From Desulfallas thermosapovorans DSM 6562 (GTDB lineage Bacteria; Bacillota; Desulfotomaculia; Desulfotomaculales; Desulfallaceae), in NCBI RefSeq assembly GCF_008124625.1, contig NZ_VNHM01000013.1:23278-87277 (forward strand): a stretch of DNA of 64,000 nt, in the 5' to 3' direction. The translations under genes were made by a program, and so were the position numbers. Below are positions 8,801 to 17,103 of this stretch, piece by piece. Positions within the stretch are counted from its first letter, which is position 1. Each line of letters opens with the position of its first letter. The notes beneath the pieces were generated by a model, which saw only the letters and a program-made list of their open reading frames with translations, did no database searches and had not been told where the DNA came from.

Positions 8801-9415
8801 ATGAAACCGGTGGTGATTTATCTGGTACGGCACGGTGCCATTGATACCGGCCGGGAAAGGCGCTTCATCGGCCAGATTGACCTGCCGCTGTCCAGTGGCG
8901 GGGTCCGGCAGGCGGAAAAATTAAGGGACCGGCTGGCGGGTGCCAGTCTGGCCGGGATATACTGTAGTGATCTCACCCGGTCACTGGAGACAGCCCGGAT
9001 AATTGCAGCGGAGCACCCGGTGCCCCTTGTGGCCGACGCGGATCTACGGGAAATATCCCTGGGGGCATGGGAAGGGCTCAGTTTTGCGGAAATAAACCGC
9101 CGTTATCCCGCGGAATTTGCCAGGCGCGGCGACGACATCGCCGGTTACGTTCCCCCGGGCGGTGAAAGTTTTGCAAGCTTTGGCCGGCGTATCATGACAG
9201 CCTTCAACCGGCTGGTGGAACAGGCCAATCGCGATATACTGATTGTGGGCCATGCCGGGGTAAACCGGGTTATTATCAGCCGGCTTTTGGGGGTGCCTTT
9301 GCATAATATTTTTTACATAGGTCAGGATTACGCCTGTTTAAACATTATTTGCCGGGAGAAGGGAAAATACAAAATAAAGTTATTAAATAGCACGGAGCAT
9401 CTTCAGGCCGGTTGA
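8801..9415 (+). CDS. Histidine phosphatase family protein
   Basis: A 204-residue phosphoglycerate-mutase-like phosphatase with the catalytic LVRHG motif near residue 8 and a second catalytic histidine in VGHAGVNR near 150. The length and motifs resemble CobC/alpha-ribazole phosphatase and broad-specificity phosphatases, but nothing here proves cobalamin involvement. It begins 7 bp after the nucleotidyltransferase, so it belongs to the same transcript, and a terminator overlaps its stop. It may dephosphorylate an intermediate in the cofactor route or be a general housekeeping phosphatase. Confidence 0.8.
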   Translation: MKPVVIYLVRHGAIDTGRERRFIGQIDLPLSSGGVRQAEKLRDRLAGASLAGIYCSDLTRSLETARIIAAEHPVPLVADADLREISLGAWEGLSFAEINRRYPAEFARRGDDIAGYVPPGGESFASFGRRIMTAFNRLVEQANRDILIVGHAGVNRVIISRLLGVPLHNIFYIGQDYACLNIICREKGKYKIKLLNSTEHLQAG

Positions 9416-9434
9416 TAGATTACCGGCTTTTTTT
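9407..9434 (+). terminator. Rho-independent terminator of the maturation cluster
   Basis: The arms GCCGGT and ACCGGC enclose a 9-base loop and are followed by seven T residues. The 5' arm overlaps the phosphatase stop codon. Confidence 0.85.
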
Positions 9435-9475
9435 GAGCAGAATCCGGGCAATCCAGTAAAATTGCTACCAGTTCT

Positions 9476-9558
9476 CTTTCAACCTTATATGCATGCCTTT
9501 CCGGGGCACAAAACGTCATGAAAGAATTTCTTTCAGAGTTTCAACACCCGGTACCAAA
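9476..9558 (+). repeat. Dispersed intergenic repeat, copy 1 (+)
   Basis: An approximately 83-bp element running from CTTTCAACCTTATATGC to CCGGTACCAAAG, with the internal palindrome GAAAGAATTTCTTTC. It is highly similar to copies at 12501-12579 (-), 19296-19380 (+) and 29029-29111 (-). No open frame is present. The rest of the 9435-9772 gap holds nothing I can assign apart from a TATAAT at 9733-9738 that may be the -10 of the next gene. Confidence 0.85.
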
Positions 9559-9772
9559 GTTTGCTCTTCGAACAAACTCTACAAATGTTCTCCCCGAGCT
9601 CGCTTGTGTTGATAAAATATGAATGATATGCTATTGATAGCTATGCATGTAAATGGCGGGGCGTTTATAGTTCGTTTAATAAATTTAAAATGATGGCTAG
9701 TGTTAAACCGGCCGGTAGCCGGTACAGGGTAGTATAATTTATAGTTTTTGGGGGTTGGCAGGGGGGATATTT

Positions 9773-10708
9773 TTGAAGGAAGACCGGTCTTTGACGCCTA
9801 AAGAAGTGGCCGGGATTTTGAAAATTGCCAAGAACACAGTTTACGAACTGGTTAAAAGGGGCGAGCTTCCGGCATACAGGGTGGGCCGGAAAATAAGGAT
9901 TGAACTAAATGATGTGCTGGCGTATAAACAGCAAGGTAAAAGGAGCGGTTTTTTCCCCGCACCGGGTCCGTCCCGGGAATTACCGCCTGTGGAAAGAATG
10001 GCCGGTCACGTGGTTGTCTGCGGGCAGGATGTTTTGCTGGATATACTGGCCCGGCATCTGGAGAAATACCCCGGGGGAAAGCGTGTTTTCAGGTATCACG
10101 TGGGTAGTTTCGCGGGTCTGACGGCCCTTTATCATGGTCAAGCCCATATGGCGGCCATTCATCTTTGGGACGGTGATTCGGGGAAATATAATGTTCCTTT
10201 TGTGCGCCATATGCTACCCGGTGTCCCTGCGGTGATTATACACCTGGCCTGCCGGATGCAGGGCTTTTACGTGGCCGAAGGCAATCCGCATCATATCAAC
10301 CACTGGAGGGATTTGACCAAACCAGGGGTCCGCTTTATAAACCGGGAAAAGGGCTGCGGCACCCGGGTTTTACTTGACGAGCAGTTGAGGTTGCAGGGCA
10401 TCGACCACAAAGCCATCAACGGTTATGAGAATGAAGAGACATCACATTTGGCCGTGGCCAGCACCGTGGCCAGGGGTGAAGCCGATGCCGGGCTGGGTAA
10501 CGAAAAGGCCTCGCTGCAGGTGCGGGGGATAGATTTTGTTCCCATGCAGAAAGAACGTTATGAGCTGGTTATCAAAAAAGAGGATTTGGAAAAACCCGAG
10601 TACCGGGCGGTATTGGATATTGTTTGTTCACCTTTATTTAAGTCGGAACTGCAGGGGCTTGGGGATTATGATTTAACCGAAACCGGTACCATAGTAGCAG
10701 AAACTTGA
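9773..10708 (+). CDS. HTH (excisionase-type) regulator with PBP-like substrate-binding domain
   Basis: A 311-residue protein. Residues 1-55 are a MerR/excisionase-like DNA-binding domain (LTPKEVAGILKIAKNTVYEL). Residues 70-300 resemble the periplasmic-binding-protein-like domain (PF12727 type) also found in MoeA C-termini and in molybdate-responsive regulators. The TTG start at 9773 is set by AGGGGGGAT 6 bp upstream; an earlier TTG at 9755 lies before that site. It directly follows the molybdoenzyme maturation genes, so a molybdate, tungstate or cofactor-sensing regulator of that cluster is a reasonable inference. The ligand is unknown. Confidence 0.75.
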   Translation: MKEDRSLTPKEVAGILKIAKNTVYELVKRGELPAYRVGRKIRIELNDVLAYKQQGKRSGFFPAPGPSRELPPVERMAGHVVVCGQDVLLDILARHLEKYPGGKRVFRYHVGSFAGLTALYHGQAHMAAIHLWDGDSGKYNVPFVRHMLPGVPAVIIHLACRMQGFYVAEGNPHHINHWRDLTKPGVRFINREKGCGTRVLLDEQLRLQGIDHKAINGYENEETSHLAVASTVARGEADAGLGNEKASLQVRGIDFVPMQKERYELVIKKEDLEKPEYRAVLDIVCSPLFKSELQGLGDYDLTETGTIVAET

Positions 10709-10792
10709 TTAAAAGGGGCATTTAAACACGAAACGCGGATCAGTAAATTTAGATAAAACTGATTTTTTTTATTATAAAGTTGTTCGAAAGGC

Positions 10793-10845
10793 AGGCTTTG
10801 GTGCCAGGTGCTCCCAGGGTTGAAAGATAAAAATCTTTCCATACC
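10793..10845 (-). repeat. Truncated copy of the dispersed repeat
   Basis: Read on the minus strand it carries a GAAAGA/TCTTTC inverted repeat, then TTTCAACCC and finally CACCTGGCACCAAAG, matching the 3' third of the full-length copies. The 5' part is missing. Confidence 0.5.
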
Positions 10846-10932
10846 GGCCCCTTTTAAGTGCCTTTTTTTTCTGTTCATATTTTTGAAGGTAGTAGAGATA
10901 CTATTTTTAACAATAAAAAAGGAGGTTTGTTT

Positions 10933-11103
10933 ATGCCCAGAATCAAATGTTCTGTAAAGGGCTGTTTATACCAGGAGGGTTCCGAGTGCAGAGCTTCCAG
11001 CATCCAGGTCAAGCCCACCAACCCGGATCTGATGACCAGTGTTACCGATGATACCGCTTGCCAGACCTTTAAGCCCCGCACATCCATGATTGAAGACATC
11101 TAG
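10933..11103 (+). CDS. DUF1540 domain protein
   Basis: A 56-residue protein starting at ATG 10933 behind AAAAAAGGAGG. It has the DUF1540 pattern of spaced cysteines (KCSVKGCLYQ, ECRASS, ACQTF), consistent with a small metal-binding fold. DUF1540 proteins are common in clostridia and Desulfotomaculum and have no known function. It is monocistronic: a hairpin follows the stop. Confidence 0.85.
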   Translation: MPRIKCSVKGCLYQEGSECRASSIQVKPTNPDLMTSVTDDTACQTFKPRTSMIEDI

Positions 11104-11121
11104 GACAAGCTATTTTATGAT

Positions 11122-11150
11122 AACGGCACTCTTCATGGGTGCCGTTTGTT
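11122..11150 (+). terminator. Probable terminator after the DUF1540 gene
   Basis: The arms AACGGCAC and GTGCCGTT enclose a 9-base loop and are followed by a short T-rich tail (TGTTAT). Confidence 0.65.
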
Positions 11151-11213
11151 ATAGTAATAGTAAACATGATGGAAGCACGGGGGCACGGGGACGGTTCTCC
11201 TGCGGCCCTGCCC

Positions 11214-12434
11214 CTATACGGGTTGAAAAACATACTCAATGTTGCGCAGGTTATTGATGTCTCCCAGGGGGTCCCCGGAGACGGCAATCATGGCGGCGGG
11301 GTTGCCCGGGGCGATGCGGCCCCAGTTAAGGCCCAGTACGCGGGCGCTGTTAATTGTGGCGCAGCGTATTATTTCTTCCGGTGTAAGCCCCGCCTGCCGG
11401 TACAGAGCCAGCTCTTGCCGGTAACTGTAACCGTGCCGTACACCCGAGGCGCCGGAGTCGGTGCCCACACCGAGGGTAACACCCAAATTGCGGGCTTCAT
11501 TGATCATAGCTAACTGCCGGTCCACCGTTTTGGCGATTACATAATTGTCCTGGTTGGGGGCCGGGTGGAGACTGGTTAACTGGGCGGCCACCGGTACCAC
11601 GGTGGGAATCCAGGCCACCTGTTTTTCGGCCATTAGCTTCAGGGTGTCCCGGCTTAAAAAGTAACCGTGCTCGACCGTGTTTACTCCGGCTTTTACGGCC
11701 AGGGCCACGGCTTCATCCGAGCTGGCATGGGCCATTACGCCCAGTCCCAGGTTGCGGGCACCTTGCACAATGGCGGACAGTTCTTCATACGTATATTGCA
11801 CCGGTCCCACCCGGGAGTATTCCTTAAAGCTGACCACGCCCGAAACAAGTACTTTGATCTGGTCCACCCCATGCCGGGCCAGTTGTCCAAGGGCGCTGTC
11901 CAGCATTTCGGCCGGTACGCCCCGGCCAAGAAAGGAGCCATATTTTCGGGGCTTGCGCAGCGCCCAGCCCGAAGCCCGGATTACAGGCCCGGTTAATTCA
12001 CCGCTGGCCACAAGTTCCCGGTAACGCAAGGCAATTCCCGGCCTGTCTCCCCCGTCCCGCACTGCCAGTATACCGTGCCGGACAGTATCCCACAGTTGGG
12101 TGCTGATCTGAGTGTGTAATTCGCCGGGTTGTTCCCAGCGGCGGCGGGCGGTCGCAAAATCCAGCCCGTCCAGGGCCAGGTGCACATGGCAATCCGCCAG
12201 GGGTGGTAAGATCGTTAAACTGCCCAGGTCCAGGAAGGTGGTTTGGCGGTTTGGTTGTTTAAACCTGTAGGGGTCGTCCTTTGTCCCGGTAATTGCTGCT
12301 ATCCGTCCCTCCTCCAGGTAGATGCTTAAAGGGCCGGGGTTGGTTGGCCCGCCGCTGGTTCCTTCCATATCACCGGCTATGGTGCCGGTGTTGATGATGT
12401 AATTTTGTGTTTTATCAATTTTTATTAGTTGCAT
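11214..12434 (-). CDS. Amidohydrolase family protein (imidazolonepropionase-like)
   Basis: A 406-residue metal-dependent hydrolase. Metal ligands are visible as the HVHL motif near residue 83, a lysine in DQIKVL, histidines in MAHASSD and VEHGYF, and a GTDSGA aspartate near the C-terminus. This is the pattern of the imidazolonepropionase/prolidase-like branch, which acts on cyclic amides, dipeptides or xenobiotic amides. No histidine-degradation genes are nearby, so the substrate cannot be named. It is the only gene on its strand in this region, diverging from panC with no obvious partner. Confidence 0.8.
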   Translation of the reverse strand: MQLIKIDKTQNYIINTGTIAGDMEGTSGGPTNPGPLSIYLEEGRIAAITGTKDDPYRFKQPNRQTTFLDLGSLTILPPLADCHVHLALDGLDFATARRRWEQPGELHTQISTQLWDTVRHGILAVRDGGDRPGIALRYRELVASGELTGPVIRASGWALRKPRKYGSFLGRGVPAEMLDSALGQLARHGVDQIKVLVSGVVSFKEYSRVGPVQYTYEELSAIVQGARNLGLGVMAHASSDEAVALAVKAGVNTVEHGYFLSRDTLKLMAEKQVAWIPTVVPVAAQLTSLHPAPNQDNYVIAKTVDRQLAMINEARNLGVTLGVGTDSGASGVRHGYSYRQELALYRQAGLTPEEIIRCATINSARVLGLNWGRIAPGNPAAMIAVSGDPLGDINNLRNIEYVFQPV

Positions 12435-12500
12435 ACCTTTAATCTAACACTGCTAATTTATTTAATCAATCCCGGGTGCCAAAGGGTTACTCTGAACATG

Positions 12501-12579
12501 CCGGTACAGGTAATGAAGCCTGCAAGAAATTCTTTCACAAAGCTTTGTGCCCTGGAAAGGCATGCATATAAGGTAGACC
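12501..12579 (-). repeat. Dispersed intergenic repeat, copy 2 (-)
   Basis: On the minus strand it reads ACCTTATATGCATGCC, TTTCCAGGGCACAAAG, then GAAAGAATTTCTTGC, closely matching copies 1, 3 and 4. The right end is more diverged than in the other copies. Confidence 0.8.
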
Positions 12580-12786
12580 AACAAAATTTAACTAAAGTGA
12601 AAATTATAAAAATATTGCCACAACACCATTGGTATGTTAAAATTAATGACGTATTGGGCGGTATCCCTTGGAACCGCACCGCTTGTTTGGGGTTACCGGG
12701 TTTTTAAAATCCTGGTTAACCAGAACAATTTCGGTATTTTTATCATTCTATTATATGTTTATAGTAAACGAAACGGTTAAAGCTGC

Positions 12787-12891
12787 CCGTTTCATGGAAT
12801 AATTTATTTCAATCTCCGCTTGGAGCCGCCAGGACCGAGACGGGTTACAATAGGGTTGTTCATGCCCTTCGGACTTGTCCGGAGGGTTTTT
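12787..12891 (+). promoter_or_regulatory. panC leader with internal terminator (candidate attenuator)
   Basis: A CCCGTTTC/GAGACGGG stem (12787-12794 with 12836-12843) encloses a small CTCC-GCTT-GGAG hairpin. Downstream, CCCTTCGGA and TCCGGAGGG (12865-12886) form a 9-bp hairpin with a 4-base loop, followed by TTTTT. It ends 43 bp before the panC start, so read-through must be controlled or constitutive. A conserved Pan-type RNA motif is known upstream of pan genes in Firmicutes. I cannot confirm this is one. Confidence 0.55.
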
Positions 12892-12933
12892 ATATTCTTC
12901 GTAGACAATGATCATAAGGAGTTGTGCCCAGTC

Positions 12934-13779
12934 ATGCAGGTTTGCCGTACTATCAATGAAATCAGAGAGTTTACAGACAGAGCAAGGACTGTGAGAAAAA
13001 CCGTGGGTTTGGTGCCCACCATGGGCTATTTTCATGAAGGACACCTTAATTTAATGCGGGAAGCAAAGAAAATTTGTGACTGTGTGGTGGTTTCCCTTTA
13101 TGTAAACCCGCTCCAGTTCGGACCCAGGGAGGATTTGGCGGAATACCCCCGGGACTTTGAACGGGATTGCGCCCTGGCCGAGTCGGTGGGTGTGGATGCC
13201 ATTTTTGCCCCGGATGATGATGAAATGTACCCGGCAGGATACAACTCCTATGTGGAGGTAAGTGGAATAACGGATAAACTCTGTGGTCTATCCCGGCCCG
13301 GCCATTTTCGCGGGGTAACCACCGTGGTAACCAAACTTTTTAATATTGTTCGGCCCGACCAAGCCTTTTTTGGGCAAAAGGACGCCCAGCAGGCCATGGT
13401 TATAGAAAAAATGGTCCGGGATTTAAACATGAACCTGGAAATCATTACCCTGCCTATTGTGCGGGAGGCGGACGGTCTGGCTATGAGTTCGCGTAATGTT
13501 TACTTGAGCGAGGAGCAGCGCCGGGCGGCGCCGGTGCTTTACCGCAGCCTTTGTGCGTTTAAGGCTGCCGTGGACAGCGGTGAGAGAGATGTTGCCAAAC
13601 TGCGCCGTGGTATCGAGGAAATGATTTTATCCGCTCCCGGTGCCCAAATAGATTATATTGAAATATTATCGGTGCCGGATCTGGAAACAGTTAATACATT
13701 GACCGGTAAATGCATTGCCGCTCTGGCAGTACGTTTTGGCAAAACCCGGCTTATTGATAATATGGTTGTGGAGGTGTGA
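12934..13779 (+). CDS. panC: Pantothenate synthetase
   Basis: A 281-residue enzyme that condenses pantoate with beta-alanine using ATP, the last step of pantothenate synthesis. The HIGH-like nucleotidyl motif PTMGYFHEGHLNL lies near residue 26, GQKDAQQ near 150, and the KMSKS-like MSSRNVYL near 186. ATG 12934 is used because the family starts here; AAGGAG lies 12 bp upstream. An N-terminal extension to 12820 would cover the leader hairpin. panD begins 3 bp after the stop. No panB is in the window. Confidence 0.95.
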   Translation: MQVCRTINEIREFTDRARTVRKTVGLVPTMGYFHEGHLNLMREAKKICDCVVVSLYVNPLQFGPREDLAEYPRDFERDCALAESVGVDAIFAPDDDEMYPAGYNSYVEVSGITDKLCGLSRPGHFRGVTTVVTKLFNIVRPDQAFFGQKDAQQAMVIEKMVRDLNMNLEIITLPIVREADGLAMSSRNVYLSEEQRRAAPVLYRSLCAFKAAVDSGERDVAKLRRGIEEMILSAPGAQIDYIEILSVPDLETVNTLTGKCIAALAVRFGKTRLIDNMVVEV

Positions 13780-13782
13780 CCA

Positions 13783-14163
13783 ATGTTATTAACCATGTTT
13801 AAATCCAAAATTCACCGTGCGGTGGTTACCGAGGCCAATTTGAATTATGTGGGCAGTATTACCATAGACGAGGCTTTGATGGAAGCGGCCGATATATTGC
13901 CTAACGAAAAGGTTCAGGTGGTAAACAATAACAACGGTGCCCGGCTGGAAACCTATGTCATACCAGGCCCCCGGAACTCGGGAGTAATCTGCCTGAACGG
14001 GGCCGCGGCCAGGCTGGTGCAGCCAGGTGACACCGTGATCATAATTACTTATGCTGTTATGGACCGTAATGAAGCACGCAATTTTACACCGACGGCGGTT
14101 TTGGTGGATGAGCATAATAAAGTAATCCGCGTGATGGATGAAAAACATGGCGAAACGGCTTAG
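13783..14163 (+). CDS. panD: Aspartate 1-decarboxylase
   Basis: A 126-residue pyruvoyl-dependent enzyme that makes beta-alanine from aspartate and so feeds PanC. The self-cleavage site is G24-S25 in VGSITID; cleavage creates the pyruvoyl group at S25. The family's [12 protein letters not shown] stretch is present near residue 88. The start ATG 13783 follows GGAGGTG; an internal ATG at 13795 is possible and closer to the usual N-terminus. Confidence 0.95.
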   Translation: MLLTMFKSKIHRAVVTEANLNYVGSITIDEALMEAADILPNEKVQVVNNNNGARLETYVIPGPRNSGVICLNGAAARLVQPGDTVIIITYAVMDRNEARNFTPTAVLVDEHNKVIRVMDEKHGETA

Positions 14164-14243
14164 ACGCCTTTTTGACCTGGTTTTCGGTATTCCTTGCTTT
14201 CACACCGGGCCGGTAAATTCCCTATCTGATAAAAAACATTTTG

Positions 14244-14273
14244 TTGAGATAAAGCGAAATGTGAGTGTATAAT
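14244..14273 (+). promoter_or_regulatory. Promoter for the nad operon
   Basis: TTGAGA and TATAAT are separated by 18 bp. Immediately downstream, three imperfect copies of a GTGTATAATTGA-like unit (14262-14305) precede nadA and could be a regulator site. No repressor is identified. Confidence 0.65.
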
Positions 14274-14355
14274 TGAGAGAGTGTATTATTGAGTATATAA
14301 TTATGAAGTAATAATTCACGCTGGCTAAAACTCGCTGTTACCAAGGAGTGATTAT

Positions 14356-15276
14356 GTGCCTGATGCTGCCGATTTAAAACAATTGACGGACGAAATAACG
14401 CGGCTTAAACAGCAGCGCAATGCGATTATTTTAAGTCACGTATACCAACCGCCCGAAATACAGGAAATTGCCGATCTGGTGGGTGATTCCCTGGAGTTGT
14501 CCCGCCGGGCCGCTGCCACCGAAGCCAGTGTAATTGTTTTTTGCGGGGTGCATTTTATGGCCGAGAGCGCAGCCATATTGTCGCCCCAAAAGACGGTATT
14601 ACTGCCCGAAGTGCAAGCGGGTTGCCCCATGGCGGACACTATCACGGCAGAGGCGCTGCGGGCCAAAAAAGCTGAGTTGCCCGGTGCGCAGGTGGTTTGT
14701 TATGTAAATACATCCGCGGAAGTAAAGGCGGAATGCGATATTGCCTGTACCTCAGCCAACGCCGTGCAAGTGGTGGCCTCTTTACCTGCTGACCGGCCGG
14801 TTTTGTTTGTGCCCGACAAAAACCTGGGCCGGTATGTGGCCAAGCAATCCGGGCGCAAGATGCATATTTGGGACGGTTGTTGCCATATCCATGACCGGCT
14901 CACTGCAGGTGATGTGCTAAAAGTCAAGTCCTTGCACCCGCAGGCGCTGGTACTGGTGCACCCCGAGTGCCGCCCCGAGGTGGTGGAACTGGCTGATCAC
15001 GTGGCCAGCACCACCGGTATGCTGCGGTTTGCCGGGGAAAAACCGGCCGGGGAATATATTGTGTGCACCGAAAAGGGTATATTGCACCAGTTTAACAAAC
15101 AATACCCCGGTAAAAAGTTTTACCCCGCTTCCGACAAGCTTGTTTGCCGGGATATGCAGTCCACTACCCTGGAAAAGGTGCTCAAGGCACTACAAACCCT
15201 GGAGCCGCAGGTAACCGTTGCGGGGGAAATCAGGGAACGTGCCCTGCAGTGTCTGGAAAGGATGCTGGCGGTATAA
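14356..15276 (+). CDS. nadA: Quinolinate synthase A
   Basis: A 306-residue [4Fe-4S] enzyme that condenses iminoaspartate with dihydroxyacetone phosphate to quinolinate in NAD synthesis. The three cluster cysteines of the short-type enzyme are visible in QAGCPMAD, HPECRPEV and KLVCRDMQ. The GTG start at 14356 follows AAGGAGTG with normal spacing. It leads nadA-nadB-nadC, the complete aspartate-to-nicotinate mononucleotide route. Confidence 0.95.
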   Translation: MPDAADLKQLTDEITRLKQQRNAIILSHVYQPPEIQEIADLVGDSLELSRRAAATEASVIVFCGVHFMAESAAILSPQKTVLLPEVQAGCPMADTITAEALRAKKAELPGAQVVCYVNTSAEVKAECDIACTSANAVQVVASLPADRPVLFVPDKNLGRYVAKQSGRKMHIWDGCCHIHDRLTAGDVLKVKSLHPQALVLVHPECRPEVVELADHVASTTGMLRFAGEKPAGEYIVCTEKGILHQFNKQYPGKKFYPASDKLVCRDMQSTTLEKVLKALQTLEPQVTVAGEIRERALQCLERMLAV

Positions 15277-15412
15277 TGATTTAATTTCATCAAAAGGATT
15301 TTTTATTGGTATTGCTTTGTGGACATTGCCGGGCAACATGCGGGTATGTCCCCTTTCTTTATTGCCGCGGCTCTCAACTCTGGAGCCTGTGGATAAAATG
15401 GAGGGTTTGCCA

Positions 15413-16993
15413 GTGGCCAACCACTATATTATGAATTTCAACACCCGGGACCTGCCCAGATATAACACCGACTATGTTATCCTGGGCAGTGGTATCGCCG
15501 GGTTTTTCACCGCCCTTTTGGCCGGCCGGCTGGGGGCCGGGGTTACCGTACTTACCAAACAAAGTATTTTGGACAGCAACACTGACAAGGCCCAGGGTGG
15601 TATAGCCGCTGTTATGGACAACGATGACTCGCCGGAACTGCATTACCATGACACGCTCCGGGCGGGCGCCGGGCTGTGTGACAGGGGGGCGGTGCGCATC
15701 CTGGTTAACGAAGGGCCGCGCCGGGTTTTGCAGCTCATCGATATGGGCGCCCGCTTTGATGTGGAGGGCGGGCGCCTGGCCCTTACCCGGGAGGGGGCGC
15801 ACAGCTGCCGGCGCATATTGCATGCCTGCGGCGACGCCACGGGTGCCGAGATACAGCGGGTGCTGAACAACCAGGCCCTGGCGGAGCAGAATATCGAGGT
15901 GTTGGAACGTCATATTGCCATTGATCTTTTGGTTAAGGATAATGTTTGCCACGGGGTGCTGGCCTATGATTGTGAAACCTGCAGTCTGGAGGTTTTCCAA
16001 AGCCGGGCCGTGGTTTTGGCCACCGGTGGTTTGGGACAGCTTTACGAGCACAGCACCAACCCCGAGGTGGCCACCGGGGACGGCATTGCCATGGCTTACC
16101 GGGCCGGTGCCGAAGTGATGGATATGGAGTTTTTGCAATTTCACCCCACCGTGCTGAACCTGCCCGGTGCACCGCGTTTTCTGATTTCCGAGGCCGTGCG
16201 GGGCGAGGGGGCTTACCTGCGCAATGACCGGGGTGAGCGTTTCATGCCCGGATACCATGAGTTGGCTGAGCTGGCACCCCGGGATATTGTGGTGCGGGCC
16301 ATTTTGCAGGAAATACATAAGGGCTCCCGGGGCGTATTTCTCGATTTAAGCCACCTGGACAGTGAGATGGTATTGCGCCGGTTTCCCAATATCAACCGTA
16401 CTTGCTTGAGATACGGGCTTGATATTACCCGGGATATGTTGCCGGTGGCCCCGGCCGCCCATTATATGATGGGTGGTGTAAAAACCAATTATTTTGGAGA
16501 AACCAGTGTGGAGCGGCTTTATGCCTGCGGCGAGGTGGCCTGCCAGGGGGTGCACGGGGCCAATCGCCTGGCCAGTAATTCGCTATTGGACGGGCTGGTG
16601 TTCGGCGGTCGCATCGTGGAGCGTACCGCCGGGCTTTGGCGGGAAAAGGCGGGCTCCTGGCCCGGTTTTGCCTCGGAATTGCCCGAGCCTGCGGAGCCCG
16701 TTGATTACCACGGGCTGCGGGATGAACTAAAGGCCCTGATGAGCCGGTACGTTGGCCCGCTGCGCAGCCGGGAAGGTTTGGAAAAGGTGCTTGGCTTTAT
16801 GGATGGATATGCCGGGCTGGAAAATAGCGCCGCTCCCACCATGCTGGCCGCCGAAACACGTAATCGTTTACTGGTTTCCCGCCTGGTGGCGGAATCAGCG
16901 TTAATGCGCACCGAGAGCAGGGGCGGTCATTTTCGCCAGGATTACCCCGTATCCCGCAATAGCTGGCAAAAGCATATTATTATGCGCAAATGA
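15413..16993 (+). CDS. nadB: L-aspartate oxidase
   Basis: A 526-residue FAD enzyme that oxidises aspartate to iminoaspartate for NadA. The FAD-binding VILGSGIAGFFTAL is near residue 19, the AQGGIAAV motif near 56, and HGANRLASNSLLDGLVFG near 382. The GTG start at 15413 is chosen because GGAGGG lies 7 bp upstream; the open frame continues further 5' to 15218 but would overlap nadA. In anaerobes, fumarate rather than oxygen may be the electron acceptor (family knowledge). Confidence 0.95.
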   Translation: MANHYIMNFNTRDLPRYNTDYVILGSGIAGFFTALLAGRLGAGVTVLTKQSILDSNTDKAQGGIAAVMDNDDSPELHYHDTLRAGAGLCDRGAVRILVNEGPRRVLQLIDMGARFDVEGGRLALTREGAHSCRRILHACGDATGAEIQRVLNNQALAEQNIEVLERHIAIDLLVKDNVCHGVLAYDCETCSLEVFQSRAVVLATGGLGQLYEHSTNPEVATGDGIAMAYRAGAEVMDMEFLQFHPTVLNLPGAPRFLISEAVRGEGAYLRNDRGERFMPGYHELAELAPRDIVVRAILQEIHKGSRGVFLDLSHLDSEMVLRRFPNINRTCLRYGLDITRDMLPVAPAAHYMMGGVKTNYFGETSVERLYACGEVACQGVHGANRLASNSLLDGLVFGGRIVERTAGLWREKAGSWPGFASELPEPAEPVDYHGLRDELKALMSRYVGPLRSREGLEKVLGFMDGYAGLENSAAPTMLAAETRNRLLVSRLVAESALMRTESRGGHFRQDYPVSRNSWQKHIIMRK

Positions 16994-17103
16994 CAGGTAT
17001 CCTGGGCTAGAGTTTAATATTACCATACATCCATGCCGTGAGCGACACCGGCAGAAGGATGAAAATTACCTAACGTTATTTTCAGAACAGGAAGGCGGGT
17101 TTA

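Noticed and set aside
15218..15412. N-terminal extension of nadB overlapping nadA
   Set aside because: GGAGGG and GTG at 15413 give the normal NadB start; the extension overlaps nadA by 59 bp.
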